Below are positions 9,279 to 20,435 of a DNA stretch of 64,000 nucleotides, one piece after another. Below the pieces are notes generated by a model. It was given only the letters and a program-made list of their open reading frames with translations. It searched no databases and was not told the DNA's origin. This DNA is from an uncultured Hellea sp. (lineage in GTDB: Bacteria; Pseudomonadota; Alphaproteobacteria; Caulobacterales; Maricaulaceae). Positions within the stretch are counted from its first letter, which is position 1. Every line of letters begins with the position of its first letter. The translations under genes were made by a program, and so were the position numbers. The stretch lies in contig CALLMD010000005.1 of NCBI GenBank assembly GCA_938007935.1, forward strand, positions 43,753 to 107,752, read 5' to 3'.

Positions 9279-10922
9279 TTGAAATCCGAAATCGAAACTG
9301 AAGAAATCTCGGCTGATGAAGCTGTCCAGGTCACTTTTAAAGAGCTAGGCCTTGATCCAAAAATTATCAAAGCTCTAGATGATATGGGCTATGAAAAGCC
9401 GACGCCTATTCAAGCGCGCGCTATTCCTTCTGCTTTGCAGCAACGTGACGTGCTCGGGATTGCTCAAACAGGTACGGGTAAAACAGGCGCCTTTACCCTT
9501 CCCACCATGCATAAGCTCACCAAAGGCCGCGCTAGAGCGCGTATGCCGCGTTGTTTGATTGTTTGTCCAACTCGTGAGTTAGCTGCGCAAGTAGCTGAGA
9601 ATGTAGAGCTTTATGGAAAATACTTAAAGCTTGAAATGGCCTTGTTAATTGGCGGCGTGTCATTTGCTGAGCAAGATCGTAAACTCATGAAAGGTGTTGA
9701 TATTCTTATCGCTACACCAGGACGTCTTCTTGATCAGTTTGAGCGCGGCAAAATTCTTATGACCGGTGTCCAGACACTCGTTGTCGATGAGGCTGACCGT
9801 ATGTTGGATATGGGCTTTATTCCCGATATTGAACGCATTTTCAAACTTACGCCTTTTACGCGGCAAGTTTTGTTCTTCTCTGCAACAATGCCAGCGGAAA
9901 TCAAACGATTGGTTGATCAATTTCTCCATCAGCCAGTTTCCATACAAGTTGCTAGAAAAAATATGACTGCCGAGACTGTGACGCAGCGCATCGTGAGAAT
10001 GCCTTCGTCAGACTCCAAACAAAAACGAACGGCGCTAAGATGGCTCATTGACCATGAAGACGTTGAAAACGGAATTGTCTTTTGCAATCGAAAGCGTGAC
10101 GTCGATATCGTTGCTAAATCCCTTACTGTTCATGGGCATTCCGCTGCCCCAATTCACGGAGACCTTGCACAATCATTGCGCACGCAAACCCTGGAAGATT
10201 TCAAAAGCGGTAAAGTTAAGTTACTCGTGGCAAGTGACGTTGCAGCGCGAGGCCTAGATGTTCCCTCGGTAAGCCATGTATTTAATTATGATGTTCCCAA
10301 CCATTCGGAAGATTATGTCCATAGGATAGGCCGTACAGGCCGCGCAGGCCGTGAAGGCGACGCCATTATGTTGGTAGCTCACCTAGATGAAAAAAATTAC
10401 GACGCCATTTTAAATTTGATTAAAGTTGACTCAATCGATGAAATTGAAATTCCCGGCCTAGAAGATTTCCCGAAAGATTCTGGCAAAAGACGTTCGGGTA
10501 GATACGATAAGCGAGGCAAAAGCCGCGGAAGAGATGGCGAGCGCAATAAAAACCGCAATCGTAATTCAAATGATAGTCGGCGTCGCAAAGCCCCTGAAAG
10601 CCCCGTTGAAGAAGAGGCAAAGCCAAAACGCAAAAAGACGGAACCACGCCGGGCTGCACCTAAACGTAAATCATCAGAATCTGACCAAATAACCGAAGCG
10701 AAAAAATCTAAAGACCCTAAAAAGTCAAAAGATAAACCGAACAAAGAGAAATCTAAAGACACGTCAAATAAAAGCAATCGGCAGAAAAACTCGAAATCTA
10801 AAAATAGAGAAAAACGCAACGATAAAGACGGCAAACGCCGCTATAAAGATACGCTTGAAGAGAATAAGACTGAAGGATTTGGCAGCGAGATGCCCGCATT
10901 CTTTAAATCTAGTTTGCAGTAG
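9279..10922 (+). CDS. DEAD-box ATP-dependent RNA helicase (RhlE-like)
   Basis: This is an RNA helicase for rRNA maturation or RNA decay, 547 residues. Motifs in order are the Q motif (KPTPIQARAIP), Walker A AQTGTGKT, PTRELAAQV, TPGRLLD, VVDEADRMLDMG, FFSATMP, and the C-terminal RecA lobe ending in HRIGRTGRAGREG. After about residue 395 comes a 150-residue tail very rich in Lys, Arg, Asp and Asn (KSKDKPNKEKSKD-type runs), presumably a disordered RNA-binding extension. No in-frame ATG exists near the domain start. An upstream in-frame TGA at 9234 limits the choice to TTG at 9279 or CTG at 9264, so a non-ATG start is almost forced. The 3' end overlaps the hydrolase gene on the other strand by 14 bases. 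Confidence 0.9.
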   Translation: MKSEIETEEISADEAVQVTFKELGLDPKIIKALDDMGYEKPTPIQARAIPSALQQRDVLGIAQTGTGKTGAFTLPTMHKLTKGRARARMPRCLIVCPTRELAAQVAENVELYGKYLKLEMALLIGGVSFAEQDRKLMKGVDILIATPGRLLDQFERGKILMTGVQTLVVDEADRMLDMGFIPDIERIFKLTPFTRQVLFFSATMPAEIKRLVDQFLHQPVSIQVARKNMTAETVTQRIVRMPSSDSKQKRTALRWLIDHEDVENGIVFCNRKRDVDIVAKSLTVHGHSAAPIHGDLAQSLRTQTLEDFKSGKVKLLVASDVAARGLDVPSVSHVFNYDVPNHSEDYVHRIGRTGRAGREGDAIMLVAHLDEKNYDAILNLIKVDSIDEIEIPGLEDFPKDSGKRRSGRYDKRGKSRGRDGERNKNRNRNSNDSRRRKAPESPVEEEAKPKRKKTEPRRAAPKRKSSESDQITEAKKSKDPKKSKDKPNKEKSKDTSNKSNRQKNSKSKNREKRNDKDGKRRYKDTLEENKTEGFGSEMPAFFKSSLQ

Positions 10923-11988
10923 CTTTGCTCACGCGCTGTGCCAGCGCATCTAACCCATTAAACATTTGATCTAACAGAGCATCAGACTCCTGAAACAGGC
11001 AGTGCCCTGCTCCAACGAGATCGAGTCTCACACAATTTGGAAATCGCTCAGAACAAACCTTTTGGTTCAGATCAGTATTGACGAAATGATCAACCTCTGC
11101 GGAAACCATAGTGATGGGTATTGTAATGTTTTCAAGATATCCCGCGCGGCGCACATAATCACTACTTCCAAAAAATTCAGCGCCCCATTGCGCTGTCACG
11201 CCGCCCACACGTTCTGCGGGATTACGCGTAAATACAACATCGCGATTTGGCAGACGCGCGGGATTGGAACTACACATGTCAATATTTGCAACAGAAAGAT
11301 CATCATTCGCTGGCTTCCAGTTGCCCTCACCTGACAAATAATGCTTAGATTTTCCAAGACGTCGTGCCCAAGTCATTAAAAACTTAGCATCATCAAATGA
11401 CATGTCTCCTGCCTTAGGTTCAATCGCAGGTGCCATGAGAAACAAACCATCGACTAGCCCTGGATGATCGCCAGCCATGCGCAGCCCTACATGTCCACCA
11501 AATGATATCGGCATTGGAATTATGGGCCGCTCACTTTCGGGTAATGCATCTATAAATTCTGCTAGATCATCTGAGTATATTCGAAAATCCTCAACCCATA
11601 ATTTTTCTGGCTGTGAGACTCTATGCCGATCAGAGCCACCCTGACCGCGCAAATCAATCCCCACCACATGATAGCCACGGCGCGCAAGCATATCTACATG
11701 TTCACCGTACATGGACATTGTCGCCGTATAGCCGGGAACTATGATAACTGTCGCCTTGGCTGCGCCTGCATTACCTGTTTCACCCCATCTTAGACCAGTT
11801 CCATCATTTGTTATAAATCGTTTCCACGTCCAGTCAGGTGGGAAATCAGGTAGGTTATAAGAATCGACTTGCGCTTGGTATTCAGGCGAAACTTTAAAGG
11901 CCTCATACTTTTTTTCTGGCCAGAAATAAAACAAAGCCGCTGCGATAACTAAAAAAATACAAAAGCCTTTGAGAACGCGTGCTATCAT
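10909..11988 (-). CDS. Membrane-anchored alpha/beta hydrolase (lysophospholipase/monoglyceride lipase-like)
   Basis: This is an alpha/beta-fold serine hydrolase of 359 residues with an N-terminal membrane anchor or uncleaved signal (residues ~5-25, GFCIFLVIAAALFYFW). The oxyanion region is VIIVPGYTATMSMYG, followed by DLRGQGGSDR as in PldB-type enzymes. The expected nucleophile elbow G-x-S-x-G reads PMPISFGG, so the first glycine is replaced by proline-isoleucine context while Ser-Phe-Gly-Gly is kept. Acid (SAEVDHFVN) and histidine (VGAGHCLFQE) positions are present. It is the last gene of the guaB operon and overlaps the GST gene by four bases. The substrate is unknown. Confidence 0.8.
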   Translation of the reverse strand: MIARVLKGFCIFLVIAAALFYFWPEKKYEAFKVSPEYQAQVDSYNLPDFPPDWTWKRFITNDGTGLRWGETGNAGAAKATVIIVPGYTATMSMYGEHVDMLARRGYHVVGIDLRGQGGSDRHRVSQPEKLWVEDFRIYSDDLAEFIDALPESERPIIPMPISFGGHVGLRMAGDHPGLVDGLFLMAPAIEPKAGDMSFDDAKFLMTWARRLGKSKHYLSGEGNWKPANDDLSVANIDMCSSNPARLPNRDVVFTRNPAERVGGVTAQWGAEFFGSSDYVRRAGYLENITIPITMVSAEVDHFVNTDLNQKVCSERFPNCVRLDLVGAGHCLFQESDALLDQMFNGLDALAQRVSKATAN

Positions 11989-12581
11989 TGCTCATATCCA
12001 TAAGTATCTTGGTAATGTGGATCGTCTTCAAATTGCGCAAACCATGCCGCGAGCTTAGGGGCTTTTTTTTGCCACTCTAAATGCCCCGCGCGGAAACTTG
12101 CGTAATCTAGCGCTGTTACAATCGCGATATTCCCATACGTCCAAGGCTTCCCAATCCATTCGCAAATTTTCTCAAGCGTCTCGACACTTCTGATGATAGC
12201 CGTTTCATGCCGCTTAATCATGTCATCCCAATGCAGGTCTTTTGGACGTACAATCTCATAGCGGTAATTATAAACGGCGTCGGCTAACCCATCTCCTAAG
12301 GCGTGCTGCCATAAATTAAGAAACCGCGTATGTCCCTCTAAAGGAAGTATTTTGTTTTCACCGAGACTATCAAGATATTCGCAAATAACAGGACTATCGA
12401 ACAGATATTGGCCGGGTTGCCATTCTAAAGCGGGTATTTTTCCTAGCGGATTATCCCCCGCTTTATAGCCATTAACCCCGTCTTTTTCTGGCGCTATTTC
12501 CTCAACGTCAATGCCATGCAGTCGCGCCATAATCATGGCTTTACGTGCATAAGGGGAAATCGGATGACAAATTAGCTTCAT
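11985..12581 (-). CDS. Glutathione S-transferase family protein
   Basis: This is a GST-fold protein of about 198 residues. The N-terminal thioredoxin-like domain has the PISPYARKAMIMARLHGIDVEE-type start and the cis-proline motif GKIPALEW, followed by the SPVICEYLDSL glutathione-contact region; the C-terminal half is helical. The ATG at 12581 is chosen over a GTG at 12593 because GGGA inside the guaA end is well spaced for it, leaving two bases after the guaA stop. It is therefore translationally close-coupled to guaA. The substrate is not predictable. Confidence 0.88.
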   Translation of the reverse strand: MKLICHPISPYARKAMIMARLHGIDVEEIAPEKDGVNGYKAGDNPLGKIPALEWQPGQYLFDSPVICEYLDSLGENKILPLEGHTRFLNLWQHALGDGLADAVYNYRYEIVRPKDLHWDDMIKRHETAIIRSVETLEKICEWIGKPWTYGNIAIVTALDYASFRAGHLEWQKKAPKLAAWFAQFEDDPHYQDTYGYEQ

Positions 12582-12583
12582 AG

Positions 12584-14140
12584 CTATTCCCACTCAATAG
12601 TTCCGGGCGGTTTTGACGTCACATCATAGACGACACGGTTCACGCCGCGCACTTCATTGATAATGCGCGTGGCCGTTTCGCCTAAAAACTCATGACTATA
12701 GGGATAGTAATCTGCCGTCATGCCATCAGTTGACGTCACAGCTCTTAAGGCAAGTACATTCTCATATGTACGTTCATCCCCCATAACACCAACAGTTTGC
12801 ACGGGCAGGATGACAGCAAAAGCCTGCCATATCTCATTGTAAAGACTATGTTTTTTAATTTGGTCTAAATAAATAAAATCCGCTTCACGTAAAATATCCA
12901 AGCGCTCTTTCGTAATCACACCGGGACAGCGTATCGCCAGACCCGGACCTGGGAATGGGTGACGCTCTACGAAATCCTTGTGAAGTCCCAATTCTTGGCC
13001 CAGCGCACGAACCTCATCCTTAAAAAGCTCTCGAAGCGGTTCTACGAGTTCCATATCCATGCGATCAGGCAGACCCCCGACATTATGGTGGGATTTAATG
13101 GTAACAGAGGGCCCGCCATCAAAGGAAACAGACTCAATCACGTCGGGATAAAGCGTGCCTTGCGCTAAGAACTTTGCACCGCCGACCTTTTTGGCTTCAC
13201 GCTCAAAGATATCAATGAAAGTACCACCGATAATTTTACGCTTTCGCTCTGGGTCAGATATGCCTTCAAGTAAATTTAAAAACTCATCACCCGCATCAAC
13301 ATGAATAAGGTTCATGTCATAATGCTCTTTAAAGAGCGACACGACCTGATCGCTTTCCCCTTTGCGCATCATACCTGTATCCACATAAACGCACGTAAGC
13401 TGATCCCCGATCGCTTCATGGATAAGCACGGCGGCTACAGAACTATCGACACCGCCGGACAGGCCGCAAATAACTTTGCCGTCACCGACTTGATCTTTTA
13501 TCGCGGAAATCATCTCACCCTTAAAGGCCGCCATTGTCCAATCACCTTTAAAACCTACGATTTTATGGGTGAAGTTATGGAGCATCTTCGCGCCATTAAC
13601 CGTGTGAACAACCTCCGGATGGAACTGAACTCCGTAAAATTGACGTTTTGAATCCGCAATCGCCGCATAAGGCGCATGAGTAGATTTTCCAATAATTTCA
13701 AAGCCTTGCGGGATCGAATTTACGCGATCTCCATGAGACATCCACACGCGCTCTGTTTTCTCAAGGCCTTCAAAAAGCTCATTTTCTGCGAGAATTTCCA
13801 AATCAGCCCGGCCAAACTCTTTATCATCTGAACTCTCAACTGACCCGCCGAGTTGCTCGCACATGGTTTGTTGGCCATAGCAGATGCCTAAAATAGGAAC
13901 GCCCATCTCCCATATATGATTATCTGCGCGCGGCGTACCAACGCCTGTTACGCTATTAGGGCCGCCTGATAAAATAATCGCATTTGGATTATAGGCCTCA
14001 AGCATGGACTTATCTACGCGGTTAAAAGGGTGAACTTCGGAATAAACCCCGCTTTCCCTCACCCGGCGTGCAATCAATTTGGTAACTTGAGAGCCAAAAT
14101 CGATAATCAACAACTGTTCGTGTTGTGAGTCTGCACTCAT
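12584..14140 (-). CDS. guaA: GMP synthase (glutamine-hydrolysing)
   Basis: GuaA converts XMP to GMP using glutamine and ATP, the last step of guanine nucleotide synthesis. It has about 518 residues. The N-terminal class I glutamine amidotransferase has the nucleophile in GICYGQQTM and the His-Glu pair in [11 protein letters not shown]. The ATP pyrophosphatase loop [12 protein letters not shown] follows near residue 225, and the C-terminal dimerisation domain ends in KPPGTIEWE. The ATG at 14140 (MSADSQHEQ) is chosen because it overlaps the rsmB stop as ATGA; a longer frame from 14227 lies inside rsmB. It is in an operon with guaB two genes upstream. Confidence 0.97.
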   Translation of the reverse strand: MSADSQHEQLLIIDFGSQVTKLIARRVRESGVYSEVHPFNRVDKSMLEAYNPNAIILSGGPNSVTGVGTPRADNHIWEMGVPILGICYGQQTMCEQLGGSVESSDDKEFGRADLEILAENELFEGLEKTERVWMSHGDRVNSIPQGFEIIGKSTHAPYAAIADSKRQFYGVQFHPEVVHTVNGAKMLHNFTHKIVGFKGDWTMAAFKGEMISAIKDQVGDGKVICGLSGGVDSSVAAVLIHEAIGDQLTCVYVDTGMMRKGESDQVVSLFKEHYDMNLIHVDAGDEFLNLLEGISDPERKRKIIGGTFIDIFEREAKKVGGAKFLAQGTLYPDVIESVSFDGGPSVTIKSHHNVGGLPDRMDMELVEPLRELFKDEVRALGQELGLHKDFVERHPFPGPGLAIRCPGVITKERLDILREADFIYLDQIKKHSLYNEIWQAFAVILPVQTVGVMGDERTYENVLALRAVTSTDGMTADYYPYSHEFLGETATRIINEVRGVNRVVYDVTSKPPGTIEWE

Positions 14141-15432
14141 TTCTGTCTCTCCATAACCGCAAAAAAGAAGCCGTCCGTATTTGTAGAGGCTGGCGTCAGT
14201 GTCAATGTGCACCCATCCGCCGACCAAGGCTTAGGCGCATCAGCTCCGAATTTCTCTTCCCACACTTCGCCCGCAGATAAGAGAGTGAAGTTTTTATTAT
14301 CCTCAAGAAATGCATATATTTGCGCTTCATTTTCTTCTGCAAGTATTGAGCAAGTCACGTAAAACATTAGCCCTCCCGGGCGCACAAATCCCTTAGCGCT
14401 ATGGAGAACCGAGCGCTGTTCATTATTGCGGCGTTGTAAGGCCTCTTCATTAAGCCGCCATTTCGCGTCTGGCTTTCTCCGCCATGTCCCGACACCCGTA
14501 CAAGGCGCGTCAATTAGAACACGGTCCATTTTCCCCACGAGGTCTTTAAGGCCTTCTGATGGCGGCTGACGCACATCAATGATTGACGCCCCCGCCCTTT
14601 GCGCCCGTTGATAAAGCGGCGCAAGACGGCGCTTATCAATGTCAAACCCATAAACTGAGCCTTGATTGTCCATATCAGCGGCCAGTGCAAGCGATTTACC
14701 GCCCCCACCAGCGCAGTAATCTAAAACTCTCTCACCCGGCTTGGCATCAATGAGTAAGCTCACAATTTGCGAGCCTTCATCCTGAATTTCCACGCCGCCA
14801 GTCTGGTACCCCTCTTCGATTTGGATATTGGGCAAACGCCCATCACCCGAAAGGGCGTCTATACGCAAACCAATAGGCGAAATATCACAAGGCTTAGCCC
14901 CGCTCGGCTGTAGCTTTCCAAGTTCACGTGAAAGATCAGACTTAATTGTATTTACTCGTAAATCCAGCGGCGGACGTTTGGTCAAGGCCTGCCCTTCGGC
15001 GATTGCGTCCTCGGCGAAACTATTTTCAAAAGCGGGCCAAATCCACTCAGGCACATCTGCCTGAACCCAATCCGGCGCGCCGTCTATATTGATAGACCCG
15101 TCAAGTTTAGCCTGTTCATCTTGGGTAAGTTTAGCGGGCGCATGTTTATCGCCATCAAAGGCCTGAACAAGTTTATCGACCGTTTTGCCCCCCATAAAAA
15201 CAGCAGACCCCAAGGCTAAGGCGCGAGGCATTTCGCTATCCATACGAAAAGCGATTGAACTTTTACATCGCAGGGCATCATGAACATAATTGCCAATCGC
15301 AGAGCGATCCTTAGAGCCCGCAAAACGGTGCGCCTTACCCCAATCGCGCAATGCCATTGTCGCAGGCGTTTTACGCTCAAGGATGTCTTCAAGAACTTCC
15401 GCTGCCGCCTGAATGCGTCCGCCTAGTCTCAT
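14137..15432 (-). CDS. RsmB/NOP2-family 16S rRNA (cytosine-C5) methyltransferase
   Basis: This SAM-dependent RNA m5C methyltransferase of about 431 residues has an N-terminal NusB-like helical part followed by the Rossmann methyltransferase domain. The SAM loop reads [13 protein letters not shown]. The two catalytic cysteines of m5C RNA enzymes are in [12 protein letters not shown] (motif IV) and [11 protein letters not shown] (motif VI). The ATG at 15432 follows the guaB stop by one base and gives [14 protein letters not shown] longer frame from 15510 lies inside guaB and is rejected. Its placement between guaB and guaA couples rRNA modification to GTP synthesis. Confidence 0.9.
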   Translation of the reverse strand: MRLGGRIQAAAEVLEDILERKTPATMALRDWGKAHRFAGSKDRSAIGNYVHDALRCKSSIAFRMDSEMPRALALGSAVFMGGKTVDKLVQAFDGDKHAPAKLTQDEQAKLDGSINIDGAPDWVQADVPEWIWPAFENSFAEDAIAEGQALTKRPPLDLRVNTIKSDLSRELGKLQPSGAKPCDISPIGLRIDALSGDGRLPNIQIEEGYQTGGVEIQDEGSQIVSLLIDAKPGERVLDYCAGGGGKSLALAADMDNQGSVYGFDIDKRRLAPLYQRAQRAGASIIDVRQPPSEGLKDLVGKMDRVLIDAPCTGVGTWRRKPDAKWRLNEEALQRRNNEQRSVLHSAKGFVRPGGLMFYVTCSILAEENEAQIYAFLEDNKNFTLLSAGEVWEEKFGADAPKPWSADGCTLTLTPASTNTDGFFFAVMERQK

Positions 15433-15433
15433 A

Positions 15434-16900
<1,467 letters not shown>

Positions 16901-17003
16901 CTACTTTTGCACGCGGCAGTTATCAGAGATAAGAGAGAGGTGCAAAGGGAAAGTGCTGGAAAGCTGTTTCTTATCACAAATATCTGTGGCAATTGAAGAT
17001 TCT

Positions 17004-17537
17004 ATGAGTTTTACATCTCGCATTGCCACCCATAAAGACACAAACGCCATAATGGAGCTTATGGCGCTTTCCATGGCAACGTTGCTCAAAGACGTTCTGT
17101 CTCCGTCTCAAGTCGCAAAGTCGAGCGAGTCTATGGGGCTTGATACACAGCTTTTGGATGATGGGACATATTTTCTAGTTTTTGAGGGTGAAACACTCGT
17201 CGGATGCGGCGGGTGGTCAAGACGGCGAACACTTTATGGCGGCAATCATACAAAAGGGCGAAATAATGCGCTCGCTGATCCTAAAACCGAAGCGGCAAAA
17301 ATAAGGGCGATGTACACCCATCCCGAACATATAAGACGCGGCATCGGACGTTTTTTACTTGAATTGGGCGAAACAGCTGCAAAGAAAGAAGGATTTACCA
17401 CGGCGGAATTAGGGGCAACCGCGTCAGGTATATTGCTTTACGAAAAATGCGGGTATGAACTCGTTGAGGATATTTCAAGGCCGGATAAGGACGGCATAGT
17501 TGTGCCTATAATATTGATGAGAAAATCATTGCTGTGA
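17004..17537 (+). CDS. GNAT family N-acetyltransferase
   Basis: This is a 177-residue GNAT acetyltransferase. The acetyl-CoA-binding motif A is RAMYTHPEHIRRGIGRFLLELGE (pyrophosphate loop R-R-G-I-G-R), and motif B is LLYEKCGYELVED. The frame can be extended left to 16794, but that part lies antisense to guaB. The ATG at 17004 begins a normal GNAT start (MSFTSRIATHKDTNAIMELM) with GAAG upstream, so it is chosen. It is transcribed divergently from guaB with a 112-base spacer. Substrate unknown. Confidence 0.87.
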   Translation: MSFTSRIATHKDTNAIMELMALSMATLLKDVLSPSQVAKSSESMGLDTQLLDDGTYFLVFEGETLVGCGGWSRRRTLYGGNHTKGRNNALADPKTEAAKIRAMYTHPEHIRRGIGRFLLELGETAAKKEGFTTAELGATASGILLYEKCGYELVEDISRPDKDGIVVPIILMRKSLL

Positions 17538-17565
17538 AAGATTGGCAGTTATCGCCATAAGATAA

Positions 17566-17634
17566 ATCGTCCGGCCATTTGCTTTTCTTTTGAGGGGCAC
17601 AAAAGAGTAGCCTAGATGGCCGAACGATTATTTT
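17566..17634 (+). terminator. Long hairpin after the GNAT gene, probable terminator
   Basis: ATCGTCCGGCCAT (17566-17578) pairs with ATGGCCGAACGAT (17616-17628) with one mismatch. CTTTT/AAAAG can pair inside the 37-base loop, and TATTTT follows the stem. It starts 28 bases after the GNAT stop. The loop is longer than in a standard terminator, so a structured RNA element is possible. Confidence 0.45.
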
Positions 17635-17903
17635 CCACATGGCGGCTATGGATCAAGCTTCCTAATCCCACATAGGGCACATAATCTTTACCGCATTCTG
17701 TTAATAGCAAAACAAAGCTGAACATAATCCCATAAAATGGGTCCGAATGTGTTAAATTGGATTTACCAATAATATTTAGTAAATCTTTATTCGCGTTAAC
17801 TTCCTACAAACATTTCGTTAACAGCCTTAAGTATATAAGCTGGTACGGAATGCATTCCATGCGCCCCCGTGAATGCATTCCAAACTCTTTCAAACTAGAC
17901 CTT
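17635..17903. other. Gene-free stretch with AT-rich inverted repeat
   Basis: No coding region is supported here. It lies between the 3' ends of the convergent GNAT and tkt-linked genes. GATTTAC (17760-17766) and GTAAATC (17779-17785) form a weak inverted repeat followed by TTTATT. The paired GAATGCATTC repeats at 17847-17882 are listed separately. Confidence 0.6.
17847..17882. repeat. Paired palindromes GGAATGCATTCC / TGAATGCATTCCA
   Basis: GGAATGCATTCC (17847-17858) is a perfect 12-bp palindrome, and GAATGCATTC recurs at 17871-17880, 23 bases downstream (about two helical turns). Because each copy is self-complementary, the pair can also fold into one 11-bp-stem hairpin around a C-rich loop. 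It ends 22 bases from the 3' end of the TIGR01244-type gene, so it is not in an obvious promoter position. Confidence 0.6.
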
Positions 17904-18326
17904 TTAAGATTTAGCTTTCAGGTGCATTTCAAGCGGGGCTCTAATTTGCTCAAGGCTATATCCCGCGTTCGTCATCGCCTTCATGACCTCATCAACGCCC
18001 AAATTTTCAACATGCGAGAAAGCCCATAAGGCTGTAGAACGTGTTCCGCTCGCGCAAAAAGCAACGATGGGGCGCGGAAGATTGGTATAAGCATATTCAG
18101 ATGCTTCTATGAGGCCTGCTGTTAATCCACCGGCCATAGGAATATGTTGATAGTCTACGCCCAATTCCTGAGCGGCTTGCTCTAAGTCTTGTGAAAGCGG
18201 TTGCAATGGTGCTTCCATATCAGGACGGTTATTAATGAAACTCATCACCCCTTGTTCTGCCAAAGCCTGCATTTGCGCGGGTAAAAGCTGCCCCGTTACA
18301 AAAACATCTCCAGGAAGCTCTTTCAC
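17904..18326 (-). CDS. TIGR01244 / DUF442-type phosphatase-like sulfurtransferase domain protein
   Basis: This is a 140-residue cytosolic domain of the protein-tyrosine-phosphatase-like/rhodanese group, often found fused to beta-lactamase-like persulfide dioxygenases but here free-standing. The N-terminus has the family pattern VFVTGQLLPAQMQALAEQG, then SFINNRPD, and the anion loop is FCASGTRST (C-x4-R). The start is GTG at 18326, which immediately follows the tkt stop TAG, so it is translated in the tkt operon. A role in sulfide or persulfide handling is inferred from family fusions only. Its link with transketolase is unexplained. Confidence 0.78.
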   Translation of the reverse strand: MKELPGDVFVTGQLLPAQMQALAEQGVMSFINNRPDMEAPLQPLSQDLEQAAQELGVDYQHIPMAGGLTAGLIEASEYAYTNLPRPIVAFCASGTRSTALWAFSHVENLGVDEVMKAMTNAGYSLEQIRAPLEMHLKAKS

Positions 18327-20321
18327 CTATTTACCTAACATATCTTTAGCTTTGGCTACGATAGCGTCAGACGTGATACCAAAATGCTCAAACAAGGCCG
18401 CGCCTGGGGCAGAAGCCCCGAAACTATTCATGCCAATAAACCCGCCTTCGCGCCCAATAAGGTCTCCCCACCCTTGACGAATACCTGCTTCTACAGCGAT
18501 TTTAGGCAAATCTTTTCCGATTACAGAACGAACATATTTTTCGCCCTGCTCTAAAAAAAGCTCCATACAGGGAATAGAAACAACGCGGGCAGAAATTCCT
18601 TGTTCCGCCAAAGCCTTATGCGCGTCTACCGCAAGATGGACTTCTGAACCGCTCGCCAAAAGAACAATATCATCTGCGCCCGCTCCTGCCTTCAGAACAT
18701 ATCCACCGCGCGCGCACATGTTTTTATCCGCAGATGATCGCACTGTCGGAAGCCCTTGACGGGTCAAAGCATGCAGCGAAGGCCCAGCCGTTCTCTCGAC
18801 TGATAACTCCCAACACTCGGCTGTTTCAATCGCGTCAGCAGGACGAAAGACATAGAGATTAGGAATAGCGCGCAGGGAGGCCACGTGCTCAACAGGTTGA
18901 TGCGTTGGGCCGTCTTCCCCTACTCCGATTGAATCGTGTGTCATCACATAAATAACACGCGTTCCCATTAAAGCTGACAAACGAATTGAGGGCCGACAAT
19001 AATCAGCGAAAACAAGAAAAGTTCCCGCATAAGGAATAATACCGCCATGCAGCGCCATGCCATTCATCGCCGCGGCCATGCCATGCTCTCGAATACCATA
19101 ATTTATGTAGCGGCCACCATAATTATCAGCTTGTATTTCCGAAGATGTGGCGGGAGTACGGGTCTTATTTGATCCTTCAAGATCAGCTGAACCTGAAATC
19201 ATATCGGTCAGGCTCTCGGTTAAAACTTTCAGTGCCTTTCCAGAGGATACACGCGTTGCTTCTTTGGGTGCTTCGGTAACGAGCCCGTCTTTATAGGCCT
19301 GCATGGCCTCTTTCCAGCCAATGTTAAGCTCACCTTTAATTGAGCGATGAAAATCATTTGCCTGTTTCGACGCAGCAAGGCGGGTTTTCCAAGCTTTTTG
19401 CTGCGCGCGGCCGCGCCGACCTGGGCGCTTCCACATTTTATAGACATCGTCAGGAACTTCAAAAGGGCCATGTGTCCAGCCTAACGCTTTGCGTGTTGCT
19501 GCAATTTCTTCATCACCAAGCGGCGCGCCGTGAACCTTTGACGTACCACTTTTATTTGGAGATCCTTTTCCAATAACGGTCTTACACGCAATTAATGTCG
19601 GCTTATCAGACTTTTGAGCCCGCCTAAGCGCATTAGCGACCTTGCGCGCATCATGCCCATCCACTTTAATGACGTTCCATCCCACGGCTTTAAAGCGCGC
19701 AACTTGGTCCGTACTGTCAGAAATATCGACATTACCATCAATCGTGATGTCATTATCATCCCACAATACAATGAGCTTATTGAGTTTGAGATGTCCCGCC
19801 AAAGAAATGGCTTCTTGGGAAATACCTTCCATCAAGCAGCCATCACCTGCGATGACATAAGTATAATGGTTCACGAGGTTATCGCCGTAACGTGCATTCA
19901 TATGACGCTCCGCGATAGCAAAGCCAACGCCATTCGCTATGCCCTGTCCGAGCGGCCCAGTCGTTGTTTCAACGCCGGGTACATGGCCATATTCTGGATG
20001 CCCTGCTGTTATATACCCAAGCTGACGAAAGTTTTTGATTTGCTCCATCGTCACGGCTTTGTATCCTGTGAGATGCAAGAGCGAATAAATTAGCATCGAG
20101 CCATGACCCGCAGATAAAATAAAACGATCACGGTCTGGCCAATTGGGGTCAGAAGGATTGAATTTCAAAAACTTCGAGAACAGAACAGTTGCAGCATCCG
20201 CCATACCCATAGGCATACCGGGATGTCCAGAATTAGCCGCCTGCACCGCGTCCATAGAGAGCGCTGCGATGGCATTGCTCATATCTTTATGTTCGCGTTC
20301 TGACTTTGAAAGTTCAGCCAT
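18327..20321 (-). CDS. tkt: Transketolase
   Basis: This is a thiamine-diphosphate enzyme that moves two-carbon units between sugar phosphates in the pentose phosphate pathway, about 664 residues. Visible features are ANSGHPGMPMGMAD, the ThDP motif GDGCLMEG...LIVLWDDN, the pyrimidine domain with YINYGIREHGMAA, HDSIGVGEDGPTHQPVEH, and the C-terminal domain. The ATG at 20321 has AGGTGG six bases upstream and is preferred to a GTG at 20330. The TIGR01244-type gene follows without a gap. Confidence 0.96.
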   Translation of the reverse strand: MAELSKSEREHKDMSNAIAALSMDAVQAANSGHPGMPMGMADAATVLFSKFLKFNPSDPNWPDRDRFILSAGHGSMLIYSLLHLTGYKAVTMEQIKNFRQLGYITAGHPEYGHVPGVETTTGPLGQGIANGVGFAIAERHMNARYGDNLVNHYTYVIAGDGCLMEGISQEAISLAGHLKLNKLIVLWDDNDITIDGNVDISDSTDQVARFKAVGWNVIKVDGHDARKVANALRRAQKSDKPTLIACKTVIGKGSPNKSGTSKVHGAPLGDEEIAATRKALGWTHGPFEVPDDVYKMWKRPGRRGRAQQKAWKTRLAASKQANDFHRSIKGELNIGWKEAMQAYKDGLVTEAPKEATRVSSGKALKVLTESLTDMISGSADLEGSNKTRTPATSSEIQADNYGGRYINYGIREHGMAAAMNGMALHGGIIPYAGTFLVFADYCRPSIRLSALMGTRVIYVMTHDSIGVGEDGPTHQPVEHVASLRAIPNLYVFRPADAIETAECWELSVERTAGPSLHALTRQGLPTVRSSADKNMCARGGYVLKAGAGADDIVLLASGSEVHLAVDAHKALAEQGISARVVSIPCMELFLEQGEKYVRSVIGKDLPKIAVEAGIRQGWGDLIGREGGFIGMNSFGASAPGAALFEHFGITSDAIVAKAKDMLGK

Positions 20322-20435
20322 AAAATCCACCTACGTTTTAGCTGTCATAATTATATTAGCGCAGCCTGATTCGTCATTTGACCCATGCCATGACAGCACG
20401 GTCAAATCCAGAGCTCTCTCTTGGCTAGGTGTGGA

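Noticed and set aside
10397..10834. 145-codon open frame on the minus strand opposite the helicase tail
   Set aside because: It is the antisense image of the Lys/Arg/Asp-rich tail (Leu/Ser/Phe-rich translation) with no independent start signal or family similarity.
17757..18029. 90-codon plus-strand frame in the spacer after the GNAT gene
   Set aside because: Its second half is antisense to the TIGR01244-type gene and it has no ribosome site or similarity.
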